A stretch of 64,000 nucleotides of DNA from Bacteroidota bacterium. GTDB taxonomy: Bacteria > Bacteroidota > Bacteroidia > Bacteroidales > Prolixibacteraceae. Shown here piece by piece: positions 9,392 through 20,113 of the stretch. Every line of letters starts with the position of its first letter. Positions within the stretch are counted from its first letter, which is position 1. A program made the translations under genes and the position numbers. The notes beneath the pieces were generated by a model, which saw only the letters and a program-made list of their open reading frames with translations, did no database searches and had not been told where the DNA came from. The stretch spans positions 1 through 64,000 of the forward strand of contig JAJRSD010000031.1 in assembly GCA_024278975.1 (NCBI GenBank), in the 5' to 3' direction.

Positions 9392-10381
9392 ATGAATAAG
9401 AAATTATCAAAAGTATTAGGCTACTTTAACTTCGAAAAAATAAAAAATGACAAACGAATTATTGTGTTTCTTGTTTGCCTGTTAATTGCTACTTCTCTGT
9501 GGTTTTTAAATGCTTTAAGTAAAGATTTTTCTACTTCAATAACATATCCGGTCAAATATATAAATCCGCCGAGTAATCAGTTTCTATCAAATCAGCCACC
9601 ATCAGAAATAGATATAAAAGTAAATGCACACGGTTTTACGTTGTTACGTAACCGACTAAACTTTTCATTCTCGCCAATAATTCTGAACCTAACAAACATC
9701 ACAAAAGATATAGAACCTTCGGCAAATGGTTACAGAATAAATACAAATTCAATCATACGCCAGATTTCGGATCAGGTGAGTAGCGAAATTACCATTAACA
9801 ATATTTTACCCGAGATTTTCTATGTTAAATTAGATAGCCTAAAAACCAAACTCGTTCCCATAAAAACAGATATTAAACTTAGTTTTCAACCACAGTTTAA
9901 TTTAAAAGAGCCTGTTACTTTAATTCCTGAGCAAGTTGAGATTACAGGACCGGCAGAAATTTTAGACACTATTAATTTTTTAATCACCGAAAAGAAAACA
10001 ATTGAGAAATTAGATGCCGAAATTAGTATGACTATTAAGATTGTTCATCCAGAAAAAACAACTTTAAAACCCGCTAATACTGTACTTAAAATACCTGTTG
10101 AAAAATTTACGGAGAAAGAGATTTTAATGCCAATTAGAATAAAGAATATTCCGGAAAATGCAAATATTAAACTTTTTCCGTCTGAAATTAAATTAACCGT
10201 TTTAGTAGGCTTAAGTGAATATGAAAAAATAGATGCATCGAAATTCGAGGTTTTTGTTGATTATAAAGATATTGAAACTAAAATTGAAAATTTAGAAGTT
10301 AACGTGCAATCTACAATGTCGAATGTTGAAGTTTTACGTATTACTCCGGCAAGTGTTGAATATCTGATTGAAACTAATTAA
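9392..10381 (+). CDS. YbbR/CdaR-like domain protein
   Basis: 329 aa; single N-terminal TM segment; repeated YbbR-like beta segments (EVEITGPAEILDTINFLITE). Confidence 0.75.
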   Translation: MNKKLSKVLGYFNFEKIKNDKRIIVFLVCLLIATSLWFLNALSKDFSTSITYPVKYINPPSNQFLSNQPPSEIDIKVNAHGFTLLRNRLNFSFSPIILNLTNITKDIEPSANGYRINTNSIIRQISDQVSSEITINNILPEIFYVKLDSLKTKLVPIKTDIKLSFQPQFNLKEPVTLIPEQVEITGPAEILDTINFLITEKKTIEKLDAEISMTIKIVHPEKTTLKPANTVLKIPVEKFTEKEILMPIRIKNIPENANIKLFPSEIKLTVLVGLSEYEKIDASKFEVFVDYKDIETKIENLEVNVQSTMSNVEVLRITPASVEYLIETN

Positions 10382-10392
10382 CCCTGTTTTTA

Positions 10393-10989
10393 ATGATTGA
10401 AATTGGAATAACCGGAGGAATTGGCAGTGGGAAATCAACCATTTGTAAAGTTTTCAAAGTACTGGGAGTACCAATATTTGAGGCAGATTTTATTGCCAAA
10501 AAGCTGATTAACTCAAATTCGGAAATAAAAGCCGGACTCATTCACCTTTTTGGAGACAATATTTATATACCAAATTTAGGTGTTGACCGAAAAAAGTTGG
10601 CTGATATTATTTTTAATGACGACATTCAACTCGCAAAAGTAAACAAGTTGGTTCATCCGGTTGTTAGAAACGAATATGCAAATTGGATAAAAGAACAAAA
10701 TACAGAGTATATAATTCACGAAGCAGCAATTTTGTTTGAAAGCGGATTTTACAAAATGATGGATTTTACAATCCTTGTTTCGGCACCTGAATTGCAACGA
10801 ATAGAACGTGTAACAAAAAGAGACAGAGTACATAGAAATCAGGTTATAGAGCGAATGGAAAAACAGTGGACAGATAAACAAAAACGAGAGCTCGCTTCGG
10901 TTGAAATTAAAAATGACAATGAGAATCTGATAATTCCTCAGATATTAAAAATTGATAATCAAATAAAAAGATATGGCAAAATTTGGTAA
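10393..10989 (+). CDS. coaE: Dephospho-CoA kinase
   Basis: GITGGIGSGKSTICKVF P-loop, EADFIAKKLI, HEAAILFESGFYKMMD. Confidence 0.95.
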   Translation: MIEIGITGGIGSGKSTICKVFKVLGVPIFEADFIAKKLINSNSEIKAGLIHLFGDNIYIPNLGVDRKKLADIIFNDDIQLAKVNKLVHPVVRNEYANWIKEQNTEYIIHEAAILFESGFYKMMDFTILVSAPELQRIERVTKRDRVHRNQVIERMEKQWTDKQKRELASVEIKNDNENLIIPQILKIDNQIKRYGKIW

Positions 10990-11707
10990 ATGGATTGGCG
11001 GCGGACTCGGCTGGGCTTTTGGAGGTCCGATTGGCGCGATAATAGGATTTACAGTCGGATCGATGTTCGATGGCGGAACAAGTCAGGTGCAAAAAGGTTC
11101 GGTTACCGGCTTTTCGGGCAGAACAACAACCGGCGGATATGTGATGAGTTTATTGGTGTTGGTTGCAGCAGTTATGAAAGCCGATGGAAAAGTATTAAAA
11201 TCGGAACTCGACTATGTAAAGAAATTTCTGGTTCAAAATTTTGGACAATCATCGGCAGCCGAAGCAATTAAAATATTGCAAGACCTGCTAAAGCAAACAA
11301 TTCCGGTCGATGAAGTTTGTCAGCAGATTAGGCAAAATATGAATTACTCGGCGCGACTGCAATTGGTTCATTTTATGTTTGGTATTGCTCAGGCTGACGG
11401 GCACATCGATATAACGGAGAAAAAACTTATCGCCCATATTTGCGGGCAAATGGGAATAACAGACAGCGACTTCGAATCAATTCAGGCGATGTTTGTTCCG
11501 AATACAGATTCTGATTATAGAATTCTTGAAATAGAAGTAACTGCTACAGATATCGAATTGAAAAAAGCATATCGTAGAATGGCAATGAAATACCATCCTG
11601 ACAAAGTGAGCAATTTGGGTGAAGATTTCCAGAATGCTGCAAAAGAGAAATTTCAAAAGGTTAATCAGGCGTACGAAAATATTAAGAAGGAACGAAAAAT
11701 GGTGTAG
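10973..11707 (+). CDS. TerB-like plus J-domain protein (DjlA-like)
   Basis: Glycine-rich N-terminus, TerB-like middle, C-terminal J domain with HPD (AYRRMAMKYHPDKV). Confidence 0.88.
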   Translation: MAKFGKWIGGGLGWAFGGPIGAIIGFTVGSMFDGGTSQVQKGSVTGFSGRTTTGGYVMSLLVLVAAVMKADGKVLKSELDYVKKFLVQNFGQSSAAEAIKILQDLLKQTIPVDEVCQQIRQNMNYSARLQLVHFMFGIAQADGHIDITEKKLIAHICGQMGITDSDFESIQAMFVPNTDSDYRILEIEVTATDIELKKAYRRMAMKYHPDKVSNLGEDFQNAAKEKFQKVNQAYENIKKERKMV

Positions 11708-11751
11708 TGAGTATATCATTACTCACTGCTAATAGTCTCAAATCTATAAGA

Positions 11752-12393
11752 ATGAAAATTATATCAACAAATATTGGTGAAGCCAGAACAATTTTATGGC
11801 ACGGAAAAGAGGTTAAAACCGGAATATTCAAATTTTCGGTTGATAAACCTATTCACCTCGGAACGGAAGATGTTGACAACGACCATGTTATTGACCGTAA
11901 ATACCATGGAGGAGTTGATAAAGCATGTTATTTGTATTCTGCTGACCATTATAAGTATTGGAAAAAGCTACACCCCAAAGTTAAAATGCCATGGGGAATG
12001 TTTGGCGAAAACCTTACTGTTGAAGGATTACACGAAGGCAAAATAAATATTGGAGATATTTTTAAAATTGGAAGTGCCACAGTTCAGGCAACACAACCAC
12101 GCCAACCTTGTTATAAATTAGATATTAGATTTGAAGCCAGCGGTTTAGTAAAGCAATTTATCGACTCAGGTTTCCCGGGAGTTTATGTACGTGTACTCGA
12201 ACAAGGAAGTGTGTCAGCGGGCGATACAATGGATATTATCGAGAGACAAAATACATTATCTGTTCAAAAAGTTTTTGAACTTATTTATACAAAAGAATTT
12301 GAAAAAGATGCACTTAAAGCAGCGGTTAACAACTCATTTATTGCCGAAAGCTGCAAAAAAGATTTATTGAAAAAGTGGGGTGACAAATTGTAG
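11752..12393 (+). CDS. MOSC domain protein (YiiM-like)
   Basis: MKIISTNIGEARTI, DRKYHGGVDKACY, GENLTVEGL, QPRQPCYKLDIR. The ORF track start at 11707 is probably too early. Confidence 0.88.
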   Translation: MKIISTNIGEARTILWHGKEVKTGIFKFSVDKPIHLGTEDVDNDHVIDRKYHGGVDKACYLYSADHYKYWKKLHPKVKMPWGMFGENLTVEGLHEGKINIGDIFKIGSATVQATQPRQPCYKLDIRFEASGLVKQFIDSGFPGVYVRVLEQGSVSAGDTMDIIERQNTLSVQKVFELIYTKEFEKDALKAAVNNSFIAESCKKDLLKKWGDKL

Positions 12394-12460
12394 GATTTTA
12401 ACTTTTTGAAGCTAAAGCGAATTTCAAAAAAAATGGAGATCGGTTAAAATACTTAAAATA

Positions 12461-12490
12461 AAAATGGAGGTTAAAACCTCCATTTTTCAG
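12461..12490. terminator. Bidirectional terminator between convergent genes
   Basis: aaaatggaggtt-aa-aacctccatttt: 12-bp perfect arms flanked by A and T tracts. Confidence 0.8.
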
Positions 12491-12574
12491 AATGGCATTT
12501 AATCCATTCTTCTCTCCCCCCAAATATACGTCCTAATATTTTTTATTTATTATTAAAATCTAAATATATTACAA

Positions 12575-14188
12575 CTATTTGATTGCAATTTCAGCCTCTT
12601 TTTCAGGGTGAATTTTAAAAGTCAGACTTCTCTTAATACTTTTTCCAACCGGAGATATAAACAAGCGACCTGCATTGGATTCGTCGCAATATTCAAAAAT
12701 AATTTGCTCCGAAGCCGGCGACATCAATATATCGTCCTGAGAAAGATTTCTTAAATTTGGGACAAAAACTACAGTTGGCGCACTGCTATCTTTAGTTTCA
12801 TTCCAAATACAAGTAAATTCACCACTACTAAAATTGTAATCGTATTTCACCAAATCGCCTGCAACACGTTCAGGATATGGTCTTATAATTGCATTATTAA
12901 AATATGGATAATCATGAATGTCGCTATAAAAAGCCCAGTATGTATTACTAAAATTGTACTCTTCAAAAAGGTTTACGACATGTTGTGCAGTTTCTGTCAT
13001 TTTAAGCGATTTGCCGTGATATGCGCCCCACTCTCCTATCATTACAGGCACATTCATTCTTTTTCCGGTTTCGTTAATTCTGTCGAAAATTAGCTCAACA
13101 CGTTCTAAACTGGGGTTCTCAACTTCTTTTGTATCCACAACCAAATCGTAACCATGCGCACCATAAGCAATTAAAGAATCGGTAGTTCCATCGGCAAGTT
13201 TTGTTGGTTCGAGTGCACTTCGCACACCGGTATTTGCAAAATAACTGTGATTAAAAAACAGAATATGTTTTTTATCTACTTCGCGAATTGCATCAGCCAT
13301 TTTTTGATACATTGGTTGCAACAGATTTTTTTCAAAATCGGCATTTAACTCATAAACTGCATCTACAATTTTTGAATATCTTTCTTTGGTGGCAACTAAT
13401 TCGAGAGCTTTTAATCTCGATTCTTCATCGCCCCACATTGCCATCAACTCTTCGGCTGTTGGCGGTGCCTGCCCGGTAAATTCTACCATAACTTGCGCGT
13501 AAGCACCCAACATTTGTGGCATTATATAATTTGCAGAACTACCAAGAAAAGGTTCGTTCATTATATCGTAACCAATTACTGTTGTGTTGTTTGCATACCT
13601 TTTTGCAATGTGGTTCCACAAATTTGCGTAGTGGTCTTGCAAACCAACTCCATCTGCTGCCGGAGTGTTCTTCCAGAAATTATCGAAAGCCGTTTGTACG
13701 GCAGGACTAATGAGATATGAATCGCTCCAAACTGCACCTGAATAGTGTGGTTGTCCTTCATCCAAAGTTGCCCAATCGGGTGCACCGTCAGAGAATTTTG
13801 CGCCATATAAATCCTGGTGCATATCGAGAAAGACATAAATTTCATTGTCTTCTGCCCACTGAATTCGTTTATCGATTTCCAATAAATACTCTTCGTTGTA
13901 TTTTCCTGGTTCCGGCTCCAGACCATCCCAGATAATGCCCAACCTAATACAGTTGAAACCCCATTTTTTAAAGCTCTCAAAAGTTTCCTGATTTTGGGGA
14001 GGCATATAATTATGTGATGGTTCCTTACTAATAAAGTTTATTCCGCTAAAAATAATCTGTCGACCATTCGAATCAACAAATTTTTGCCCTTCAATTTGAA
14101 CAAAACCTTTTTCTACCGGTTTTTTCTCGATTCCACACGACATAATCAGGAGAGAAACAAACAATAAAAATATGAGTTTTAAATACAT
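12575..14188 (-). CDS. GH5-family glycoside hydrolase lipoprotein (endoglycosylceramidase-like)
   Basis: 537 aa; lipobox LLIMSCG; FNCIRLGIIWDGLEP, FLDMHQDLYGA, YDIMNEPFLGS, MIGEWGAY. Confidence 0.87.
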   Translation of the reverse strand: MYLKLIFLLFVSLLIMSCGIEKKPVEKGFVQIEGQKFVDSNGRQIIFSGINFISKEPSHNYMPPQNQETFESFKKWGFNCIRLGIIWDGLEPEPGKYNEEYLLEIDKRIQWAEDNEIYVFLDMHQDLYGAKFSDGAPDWATLDEGQPHYSGAVWSDSYLISPAVQTAFDNFWKNTPAADGVGLQDHYANLWNHIAKRYANNTTVIGYDIMNEPFLGSSANYIMPQMLGAYAQVMVEFTGQAPPTAEELMAMWGDEESRLKALELVATKERYSKIVDAVYELNADFEKNLLQPMYQKMADAIREVDKKHILFFNHSYFANTGVRSALEPTKLADGTTDSLIAYGAHGYDLVVDTKEVENPSLERVELIFDRINETGKRMNVPVMIGEWGAYHGKSLKMTETAQHVVNLFEEYNFSNTYWAFYSDIHDYPYFNNAIIRPYPERVAGDLVKYDYNFSSGEFTCIWNETKDSSAPTVVFVPNLRNLSQDDILMSPASEQIIFEYCDESNAGRLFISPVGKSIKRSLTFKIHPEKEAEIAIK

Positions 14189-14263
14189 AAGTAACTCCTT
14201 AATAGTTTTTAATAAAAAAATTACAGCTTTTTATGAATACACAAAAAGCTGTAATCAAATAAA

Positions 14264-15217
14264 TTATTTTGTCTTATAAGTTATGGTTACCATCACCGAT
14301 GGATGTTCCATAAACTGTGCATAGGTAGGTGGGTTGGTGTGAAAAAGAATTGACAATTGCATTTTATCGGCGGTTATATCGCGGATAATAATATGCTGCG
14401 TAAAATCTTTTACACCAAACAAATCTCCTGTTGTTTCAAAATAATCTGTATCGGTAAAAGTTACATCTCTTGCATCGGGTGTGCCGCCGAACATTGGATC
14501 CTGATCGTCGCGAACGGTAACCGTAAAATCACCTTTTTTATGTTCCCAGGTTGAAGGGCTTATTGCGGTGTGGCTAATTCCTGCCATCATTATGTCGTAA
14601 CTTGTTGGCGGGAAAGTTATGGTATGCCATCCCTGTGCAACACCAACCTCGGCATAAACAACACCGGCAAGCACACTTCCGTTTACATTGTTTACCGAAT
14701 AACTACCGTCGTATTTAAACGTAAACTCATTGTCATATTCAGCCTCTAAACCAAATCCATATAACACATTGTCCTGCAAAGGCATTACATTGTTCACAGT
14801 TTCGTTAATCAAACCGGCTCCGTCGGTTGCCGAAACTTTTGTATCGAGCACCCATGTTTTTCCATTTGGCATACCCGGACCACCCGAAAGCAACTCGCCA
14901 ATTGAAGCTGCGATTGTAACCTCTTTTGTATCGGTAGCAGAACCTCCGTCGCCGGTTACTGTAACTTTAGCTGTATAAACACCCGACATGGCATAAACAT
15001 GACTTGGGTTTGCTTCAACACTCGACTCACCATCGCCAAATTCGTACAAGTAGTTTTTTACATTTTGAACATTAGCTGTAAAATTAACCTGATAAGGGTT
15101 GTCTGCATCTACTTCAGCAAACAGTTCAACTACCGGTGGAACCGGATCTTCACTACAAGAAAACATAATTGTTGCGATTACTACCATCGCAAATAAAGAA
15201 TAAAAACTCTTTTTCAT
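14264..15217 (-). CDS. PKD-domain lipoprotein, probable surface glycan-binding protein
   Basis: Lipobox TIMFSCS; PKD core YLYEFGDGESSVEANPSHVYAMSGVYTAKVTV; adjacent to susCD. Confidence 0.8.
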   Translation of the reverse strand: MKKSFYSLFAMVVIATIMFSCSEDPVPPVVELFAEVDADNPYQVNFTANVQNVKNYLYEFGDGESSVEANPSHVYAMSGVYTAKVTVTGDGGSATDTKEVTIAASIGELLSGGPGMPNGKTWVLDTKVSATDGAGLINETVNNVMPLQDNVLYGFGLEAEYDNEFTFKYDGSYSVNNVNGSVLAGVVYAEVGVAQGWHTITFPPTSYDIMMAGISHTAISPSTWEHKKGDFTVTVRDDQDPMFGGTPDARDVTFTDTDYFETTGDLFGVKDFTQHIIIRDITADKMQLSILFHTNPPTYAQFMEHPSVMVTITYKTK

Positions 15218-15261
15218 AATACTAAAATTTAAATTAAATAATTATTTATAATCTATTTCTA

Positions 15262-16749
15262 TTAATCTCGAACGTCCCACCAAAGGTGAGTTGTAATTAA
15301 ATCGGGGCCTTGTTCAGCAATGGCCGCCTCGTAATTTTCTCTATTTATATTGACTTCAGATGAGGGATAACGGAGCCGTGTTGGCAACACACCATTTGTA
15401 ACACCTAGCGAGTGCGTTGGTTCAGTACGTTGCGGAATTCGCGGATAACCGGTCCTTCTTATGTTTGCCCATCCTTCGTGAGAGTTGGAATGAACTGCAA
15501 TCCAAAGTTGGGTGCAAATTTGCTCGAACTTCTGTTCCTGAGTTCCTTTCAATGTAGAATAATCGGCATTGGTCATGTACTCATAAATTTGTTCCTGAGT
15601 AACTTTCCACTGTTCGAACGACATCTCAATTCCTTTTCGGTATAGCTCGTTTGCATCGCCGGGTCCTAAATTATAGAGTGCTGCTTCGGCACGAAGTAAC
15701 CAAATTTCCGCCGCTGTCATTTCTGAAATGGAGGCGGCTCTGCCAACCAGTGTATCGGAAGGATCGGATACATCGGACCAAACCCATTTAGGCAGTTCCT
15801 GATCGCTTAATCCGTTGGGAATTCCTACATATTCTCCCTTGCGATTAGGTTTAACAAAAAGGTATAATCTTGGATCGTCGGTTGTTTTCAATGTTTCAAC
15901 AAACTTCTCGCTCATTTTCCATTTCCAGTACTGGTAATGGCTATACATTGGGTTTCCTAATTCATTTAAATCGCTGTCTTCGTTTTCGCCACCAGCAGCC
16001 TGATTGAGTTCCTCTATTAAAGGTAACGCAAGACATTCGGCAATTATGGGATTTGCCAACTCGGGAGCTACAAACCTGACACGCATTGCAAAACGTAAGC
16101 GCAAAGAATTGGCGAATCTTGCCCACTTCTTCAAATCGTTATTGTAGAGTGGATCTTCCTGAGTATAACCCATTGCCGGGTCGGCATTTTGCAATAGAGG
16201 GATAATAGTTTTAAGTCGCTCCATCATATCGGTATAAATAAACTCAACACTATTGTATTTCGGGAACAAAAAACCTTCCTGTCCCAATCCACCTTCGATG
16301 TATGGCACACTGCCAAACGTATCAGCCAAACGGGCATAATTCATAAAAGCTACTACCTGCGCCATTGCAAACCTGACTTCATTTTCCCGTTCTCCACCGG
16401 GGCGGGTAAATCTCATTACTTCAGTAACAAGCCTGATTGGCCCATAATAAAAATCCTGAAACAGGTCTTTGTACTCTGCTCCTGTAAAATAATCGTAATA
16501 TCTGTCGATAAACATGGCATTATTTTGCCCAACATAGTAGTGCCCAAGTTGCGAGCCAAAAGGAAATTGCAACCTTGTGTTATTGCCTCCACGAATGGTA
16601 CTTAAAACAGTATTCGAAAACAGGTAACCATCGTCGATTTCAGTAACGGCATTAGGATTTTTGTTTATTTCAGCAAATTTATCGTCACACGACGAACCAA
16701 AAATAAGTAACAAAACCAGTACTAAATATATATTTTTATGTTTCATCAT
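15262..16749 (-). CDS. SusD/RagB-family outer membrane lipoprotein
   Basis: Lipobox GSSCDD; NKNPNAVTEID; C-terminal ...GWANIRRTGYPRIPQRTEP; directly downstream of SusC. Confidence 0.93.
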   Translation of the reverse strand: MMKHKNIYLVLVLLLIFGSSCDDKFAEINKNPNAVTEIDDGYLFSNTVLSTIRGGNNTRLQFPFGSQLGHYYVGQNNAMFIDRYYDYFTGAEYKDLFQDFYYGPIRLVTEVMRFTRPGGERENEVRFAMAQVVAFMNYARLADTFGSVPYIEGGLGQEGFLFPKYNSVEFIYTDMMERLKTIIPLLQNADPAMGYTQEDPLYNNDLKKWARFANSLRLRFAMRVRFVAPELANPIIAECLALPLIEELNQAAGGENEDSDLNELGNPMYSHYQYWKWKMSEKFVETLKTTDDPRLYLFVKPNRKGEYVGIPNGLSDQELPKWVWSDVSDPSDTLVGRAASISEMTAAEIWLLRAEAALYNLGPGDANELYRKGIEMSFEQWKVTQEQIYEYMTNADYSTLKGTQEQKFEQICTQLWIAVHSNSHEGWANIRRTGYPRIPQRTEPTHSLGVTNGVLPTRLRYPSSEVNINRENYEAAIAEQGPDLITTHLWWDVRD

Positions 16750-16768
16750 TTTTTTACTCTTTAAACAA

Positions 16769-19700
16769 TTAGAAGTTGAATTTTACACTAAGTCCATAAC
16801 TCGATGTCGATGGCAGCGACATGTGCTCGATTGCTGACCCGGTATTACCACTGCTAAAACCCGATTCGGGATCGACATGGTCGATGGCCTTATAAAAGAA
16901 AAACAGATTACGCCCAACCAGCGATACACTCAACCATTTCGACGGTAAAGTGTAACCCAAAACCATCTCTCTCATACGAACATTTGTTGCTTCCATAATC
17001 CACTCGGTACCAATTTGTTTGTTGTATAAATTATACCAACGGTAAACCGGTTGGATAGGGATATCATTGGGTTGCCCGTTCGTCTCTTTAATTCCATCCT
17101 CAACGAACCCTCCGGTTCCGGCATACCATTCGTCACGTCCTTCGAGAGTTTCGACACTGGTGCCAAACAAAGCGCGGTATGCTTTTCCCCATGAATATAT
17201 GTCGCCTCCTTTTTGAAAATCAATCAGGAAACTCATGTTAAACCCTTTGTAACTGAACTGGTTTGTTATACCACCAATCCAATCGGGATTTAAATCGCCC
17301 ATCGCTTTCCACTCTCCCGATTGCGCAAATCCGTTTTTGTCAATTAGTTTATTTCCAAAAGCATCGCGTTTATAATCGAGCGCATAAATCACTCCATAAG
17401 GTTGATCGATGTGTGCTTCAATTGACATGTGAAACTCGTTGGCCAACGATAAAAATTCCATATCGCCATATAACTCTTTCACAACCGAATTATTTTTCGA
17501 CCAGGTAACAATAATATCCCAGTTAAAACCATTCTTTAATGATACTGGATTTCCGTTTATCTGAACCTCAAGTCCTGTATTCTGAAGTTTTCCTGCGTTC
17601 ATCTTTTTGGTTGCATAGGCTGTTGACGGTGCCAAAGAAACATTCATAATTTGATTATCAGACATGCTATAATAATAGGCGACATCTAAAATTAACCGGT
17701 TATCAAAAAAACCAAGATTTGTTCCAAGTTCCCACGAGCTGGTCTCTTCCGGTTTTAAGTCGTAATAGGGTAACTGGCTTCCGATATTTGCCTGAGGATA
17801 ATCGGTATTGGTTTGCGATATATTGTAATATTGCTCGATTTGGTAAGGGCTTGTGTCGTTACCAACTTTTGCAAACGATGCCCTTATTTTTCCTTTTGTC
17901 AATATTTTTTTGCTGATATTGAATGCGTCGGAGAACAAGAAACTCAGGTTTTCGGAGTGATAGAAATATGAGTTGTTTTCGAGGGGCAAGGTAGAAGACC
18001 AGTCGTTACGTGCAGTAATATCGAGATAAATTAGACTCTTGTACGACAAAGTTCCGAGCGCATAAGCCGAATAGACCGCTTTTTGCGAATACCACTCTCC
18101 TGTTCCATAACCTTTGTAATTTGAAATGTGGTAGAAGTCGGGTACTCGTATTGCATATCCGCTTTGCGACATCGAGAAGTTTTCGTTGTATCTGTAATTT
18201 CCACCAACACTTACATTAAAATTAAAGTCTTCAATCTGCTTGTCGTAAGCCATCAAAACATCCGTATTCCACTCAATATTGTTATTCATGCTCTGCGACA
18301 TTTTCCCCCGGCTATTTTCAACATTTGGGTTACCGGGGTCTTCACTGCTTCGGTATCTTTTATTCGAGAAATCGAAACCTGTCCTTCCCATTAAAGCCAG
18401 ATTGTCCAGGATATCATATTTCATTTGGAACATAGCCTGAATCCGGTGTTTCTCATCGTTGTTTCGTTTATGTTCCATAATCCAGTACGGATTACTAAAA
18501 GTATTATCGGTATTCCATTTCATAATGTTACCATTCTCGTCGGTCGTATTATTTCGCAACGACTCTAACGTAATATTTCGTGGCATAACTCCCAAAGCCT
18601 GCACAACGTTTGCACCACTCTCTGCGAGGTACGGGCGATTTTCAACAACCGAACGTATGTAAGTAAGTTTGGCATCGACACCAAATTTTTTGCCCAATTG
18701 GGAAGTTCCACGAAGATTGATGTTTTGTCTTTTCAGATTGTTATTGGGCATAATTCCTTTCGAATCCTGATTGGTTATTGAAGCACGAAATGAAGATTCT
18801 TCGTTACCACCGTTAAACGCCACTGTATTTGTAAATGTAGAACCTGTCCTGAAAAACTCTCTGTATGGATCAGCCTGCGGGGTAAGCGTTTCTTCTACTC
18901 CAAGCCAATTAACTTCTGTTTGTCCTTCCATTTTAGACCCATAACTCCAAATCCATGGATAATCTTTTAAAGGTACTGCAGGATCTCCTGCCAATCCTGG
19001 ATATCGTCCGAAAGAACCTTGTGCATATTCGTTTTGAAAATCGGGAGTAACCATTGGGGTTTCAACCATGTAGCTCGACGAAATTGATACGCCAATACCT
19101 TGACGGCTTTTACCTTTTTTGGTAGTTACCAGAATAACACCGTTTGCTCCCCGCGAACCGTAAGCTGCTGCTGCTCCTGCACCTTTTAACACGGTCATCG
19201 ATTCAATATCTTCCGGGTTTAAATCCGACAGAGCATCTCCGCTGTCAGTACCTCCCCACCGGTCACCGCCACCGTAACTCGATTCCATCGGGATTCCATC
19301 GATTACGAAAAGTGGTCGGTTATTTCCCAGCATCGACGAAACACCCCGCAATACAACCCTCGACGAACCATCAACACCAGTGGGTGCTCTGGTAATTTGC
19401 AAACCCGCAACTTTTCCGGCAAGCGAATTAACCGGGTTGTTCTCTTTTGCATTGTTTATTTCATCGCTACCGATTTGGGTAACAGAATACCCCAACGAAC
19501 TTTTATTTCGCTGAATATTTAAAGCTGTTACAACTACCTCATCAATAGATTCTGTATTTTCTATTAATACAATGTCGATTGTATTATTTCCGGCAACAGG
19601 AATATCCTGTGTCTCGAAACCAATAAACGAAAATTGCAAAACAGTATAATTATCAGGTACTTCAATTGTGTATTCGCCATCTAAATTTGTGATAACCCCC

Positions 19701-20113
19701 GTTGTTGTTCCTTTTATAACAACATTCACCCCGGGTAATCCCAGTTTATCGGTGGGCGAAGTTACCTTCCCTGTAACTGTTTTAGCTTTCTGTATTTCGT
19801 CTGCCGGAACAACAACAATAAGTTTATCCTCTTTTAAACGGAATGTTAGGTTAGTTTGTCCTTCGAGTTCACCAATAATATCCTCAATTGTTTTATTCTT
19901 TATTGTAAGGTTGATTTGTTTATTAATATCAACCAAATCATCGCTGTAAAAAAATCGGTAACCACTCTCCTCCTGAATGGTTTTGAAAACCTCTTGTAAA
20001 GGAGAATTCTCAATTTTAAGTGAAATTTTCTCTTGCGAATAGCCTGTCGCCGAGAATAAAATAAAATAAAATAGTAGCACTTTTAATTTCATAGAAATAG
20101 TTTTAATATTCAT
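16769..20113 (-). CDS. SusC/RagA-family TonB-linked outer membrane protein with STN domain
   Basis: 1114 aa; STN region, carboxypeptidase-like repeat, plug (GSDALS..., AAYGSRGANGVILVTTKKGK), C-terminal beta-barrel. Confidence 0.96.
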   Translation of the reverse strand: MNIKTISMKLKVLLFYFILFSATGYSQEKISLKIENSPLQEVFKTIQEESGYRFFYSDDLVDINKQINLTIKNKTIEDIIGELEGQTNLTFRLKEDKLIVVVPADEIQKAKTVTGKVTSPTDKLGLPGVNVVIKGTTTGVITNLDGEYTIEVPDNYTVLQFSFIGFETQDIPVAGNNTIDIVLIENTESIDEVVVTALNIQRNKSSLGYSVTQIGSDEINNAKENNPVNSLAGKVAGLQITRAPTGVDGSSRVVLRGVSSMLGNNRPLFVIDGIPMESSYGGGDRWGGTDSGDALSDLNPEDIESMTVLKGAGAAAAYGSRGANGVILVTTKKGKSRQGIGVSISSSYMVETPMVTPDFQNEYAQGSFGRYPGLAGDPAVPLKDYPWIWSYGSKMEGQTEVNWLGVEETLTPQADPYREFFRTGSTFTNTVAFNGGNEESSFRASITNQDSKGIMPNNNLKRQNINLRGTSQLGKKFGVDAKLTYIRSVVENRPYLAESGANVVQALGVMPRNITLESLRNNTTDENGNIMKWNTDNTFSNPYWIMEHKRNNDEKHRIQAMFQMKYDILDNLALMGRTGFDFSNKRYRSSEDPGNPNVENSRGKMSQSMNNNIEWNTDVLMAYDKQIEDFNFNVSVGGNYRYNENFSMSQSGYAIRVPDFYHISNYKGYGTGEWYSQKAVYSAYALGTLSYKSLIYLDITARNDWSSTLPLENNSYFYHSENLSFLFSDAFNISKKILTKGKIRASFAKVGNDTSPYQIEQYYNISQTNTDYPQANIGSQLPYYDLKPEETSSWELGTNLGFFDNRLILDVAYYYSMSDNQIMNVSLAPSTAYATKKMNAGKLQNTGLEVQINGNPVSLKNGFNWDIIVTWSKNNSVVKELYGDMEFLSLANEFHMSIEAHIDQPYGVIYALDYKRDAFGNKLIDKNGFAQSGEWKAMGDLNPDWIGGITNQFSYKGFNMSFLIDFQKGGDIYSWGKAYRALFGTSVETLEGRDEWYAGTGGFVEDGIKETNGQPNDIPIQPVYRWYNLYNKQIGTEWIMEATNVRMREMVLGYTLPSKWLSVSLVGRNLFFFYKAIDHVDPESGFSSGNTGSAIEHMSLPSTSSYGLSVKFNF